From assembly GCA_002751075.1 (NCBI GenBank), contig NAOQ01000054.1, forward strand, positions 63,034 to 82,277: a stretch of 19,244 nt of DNA. The letters are read 5' to 3'. Within the stretch, counting starts at the first letter, position 1; each line of letters begins with the position of its first letter. Both the position numbers and the translations under genes were made by a program. The DNA is from Ichthyophonus hoferi. Taxonomy: Eukaryota > Opisthokonta > Ichthyosporea > Ichthyophonida > Ichthyophonidae. This document shows positions 18,489 to 19,244 of this stretch, one piece after another. The notes under the pieces are model-generated. The model was not told where the DNA came from. It did no database searches and saw only the letters and a program-made list of their open reading frames with translations.

Positions 18489-19244
18489 TATTGGAATATG
18501 ACGATCTGCATGACTCACTGCTTGTACGCAGAAAGAACAACATTGGTATTATTTCTTATACTTGCGGACCGAAATATGGTCTTAGATGAAATTGACCTCT
18601 CCCTATCAGACTAATAGGTGAAAAGGTTTTATTAAATCATTTTCCAGGTATTACTAATGAACTGCGTAGATGTTGGATCCCGCCAATCAAATTGGCCATT
18701 ATACTGAGCAAGGTTTAATGTAGGATAGTTCCGCCAATGCACTGACCTGTCAGTATATTGAATCATTTCTTACTAGTAATATAGATTACTATAAAATTAA
18801 AACAAATACATTATATTATATAAATATATTTGATGCGGTGTGATGCTTTCTGCCAGGTATGGTCGTAACCGATAGTTAGCAATATAATAAAATTATTAAT
18901 ACTTCTAAATTAATGAGTCAAATGGCTATCAAAAGACACTATAATGCATATTTATAGATTAGGCGAAGTATCGTGATTATTTTTTTTTTTTTTTTTTTTT
19001 TGGTATTTTCATGTGTAAGGAACACCTTGTATACAACAATAAATGAATTATTTGTGAAACTACTTTTTCATTGACATTAAGGCCAAACAACATAGCTAAA
19101 ATGTATAATAAGCCGCACCACAATAGTATATTTTACAATATAAACGTTTTAATATTGGTTTATTAATATAGCATAGCAATAGCCACGCACATAAACATAG
19201 CATATATCTTTAGATATTCAAAAGTGAAATGTACTTCATACAGG
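18489..19244. other. intergenic DNA, no gene seen
   Basis: Holds a cluster of CCAAT boxes near 18685-18750 (CCGCCAATCAAATTGG, then CCGCCAATGC about 45 bp later) and a run of 22 T (18980-19001). No open frame, splice pair with coding sense, or repeat copy is recognised. Confidence 0.55.
18980..19001 (+). repeat. T22 homopolymer
   Basis: Uninterrupted run of 22 T on the plus strand. It could be the poly(A) end of a minus-strand retroposed sequence, but I see no recognisable body or target-site duplication next to it. Confidence 0.9.

Noticed and set aside
1-19244. tRNA, rRNA, snRNA genes, CRISPR arrays and complete retroelements
   Set aside because: Looked for B-box-like and anticodon-arm patterns, regularly spaced direct repeats with unique spacers, and reverse-transcriptase or integrase motifs in the open frames; none was found.

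Overview
The window is AT-rich eukaryotic nuclear DNA with spliceosomal introns (GT...AG, roughly 200 to 1,400 bp), long gene-poor gaps, microsatellites and interspersed repeats. The only confidently named gene is the 3' end of the RNA polymerase I largest subunit. A second gene resembles the small SNAPc subunit SNAPC5, which points, weakly, to an animal or a close relative of animals. I cannot name the species.

Layout. 1-558: last two exons of a POLR1A/RPA190-type gene, + strand. 559-6138: repeat-rich intergenic DNA. It holds two copies of an interspersed repeat (called A here), a ~80-bp tandem repeat, a minus-strand coding relic of an unidentified family (called F), a weak helix-turn-helix-like frame and a perfect 20-bp triplication. 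6139-6225: three 29-bp units, each with a CCAAT box, followed by TATAAAAGG. 6624-8593: a four-exon gene for an unrecognised ~205-residue protein with a coiled-coil C-terminal half; every intron is phase 1. 8594-10540: no gene seen. 10550-12345: family F again, as three tandem units with a period of 419 bp, the third split by a 430-bp insert containing nested hairpins. 12637-13078: a third repeat A, itself carrying a 91-bp MITE-like insertion with target-site duplication. 13200-13640: a 265-bp direct duplication rich in CCAAT/ATTGG, upstream of the third gene. 13916-18060: a six-exon gene for a 163-residue SNAPC5-like protein, whose introns hold an 8-bp-unit satellite, TG/TA and TCTA microsatellites and a local duplication that ends exactly at a splice acceptor. 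18143-18488: a fourth repeat A, 82 bp after the stop codon, which brings an AATAAA. 18489-19244: no gene seen.

No operon-like linkage exists. If the SNAPC5-like call is right, the two recognisable genes both serve transcription machinery (Pol I, and snRNA-type Pol II/III promoters), but that may be coincidence. The most unusual parts are the F tandem array with its nested insertion, the MITE with its empty sites visible in sister copies of repeat A, and repeat sequence abutting splice and polyadenylation signals of the SNAPC5-like gene. All exon structures were deduced by eye from splice signals, reading phase and protein similarity recalled from memory.
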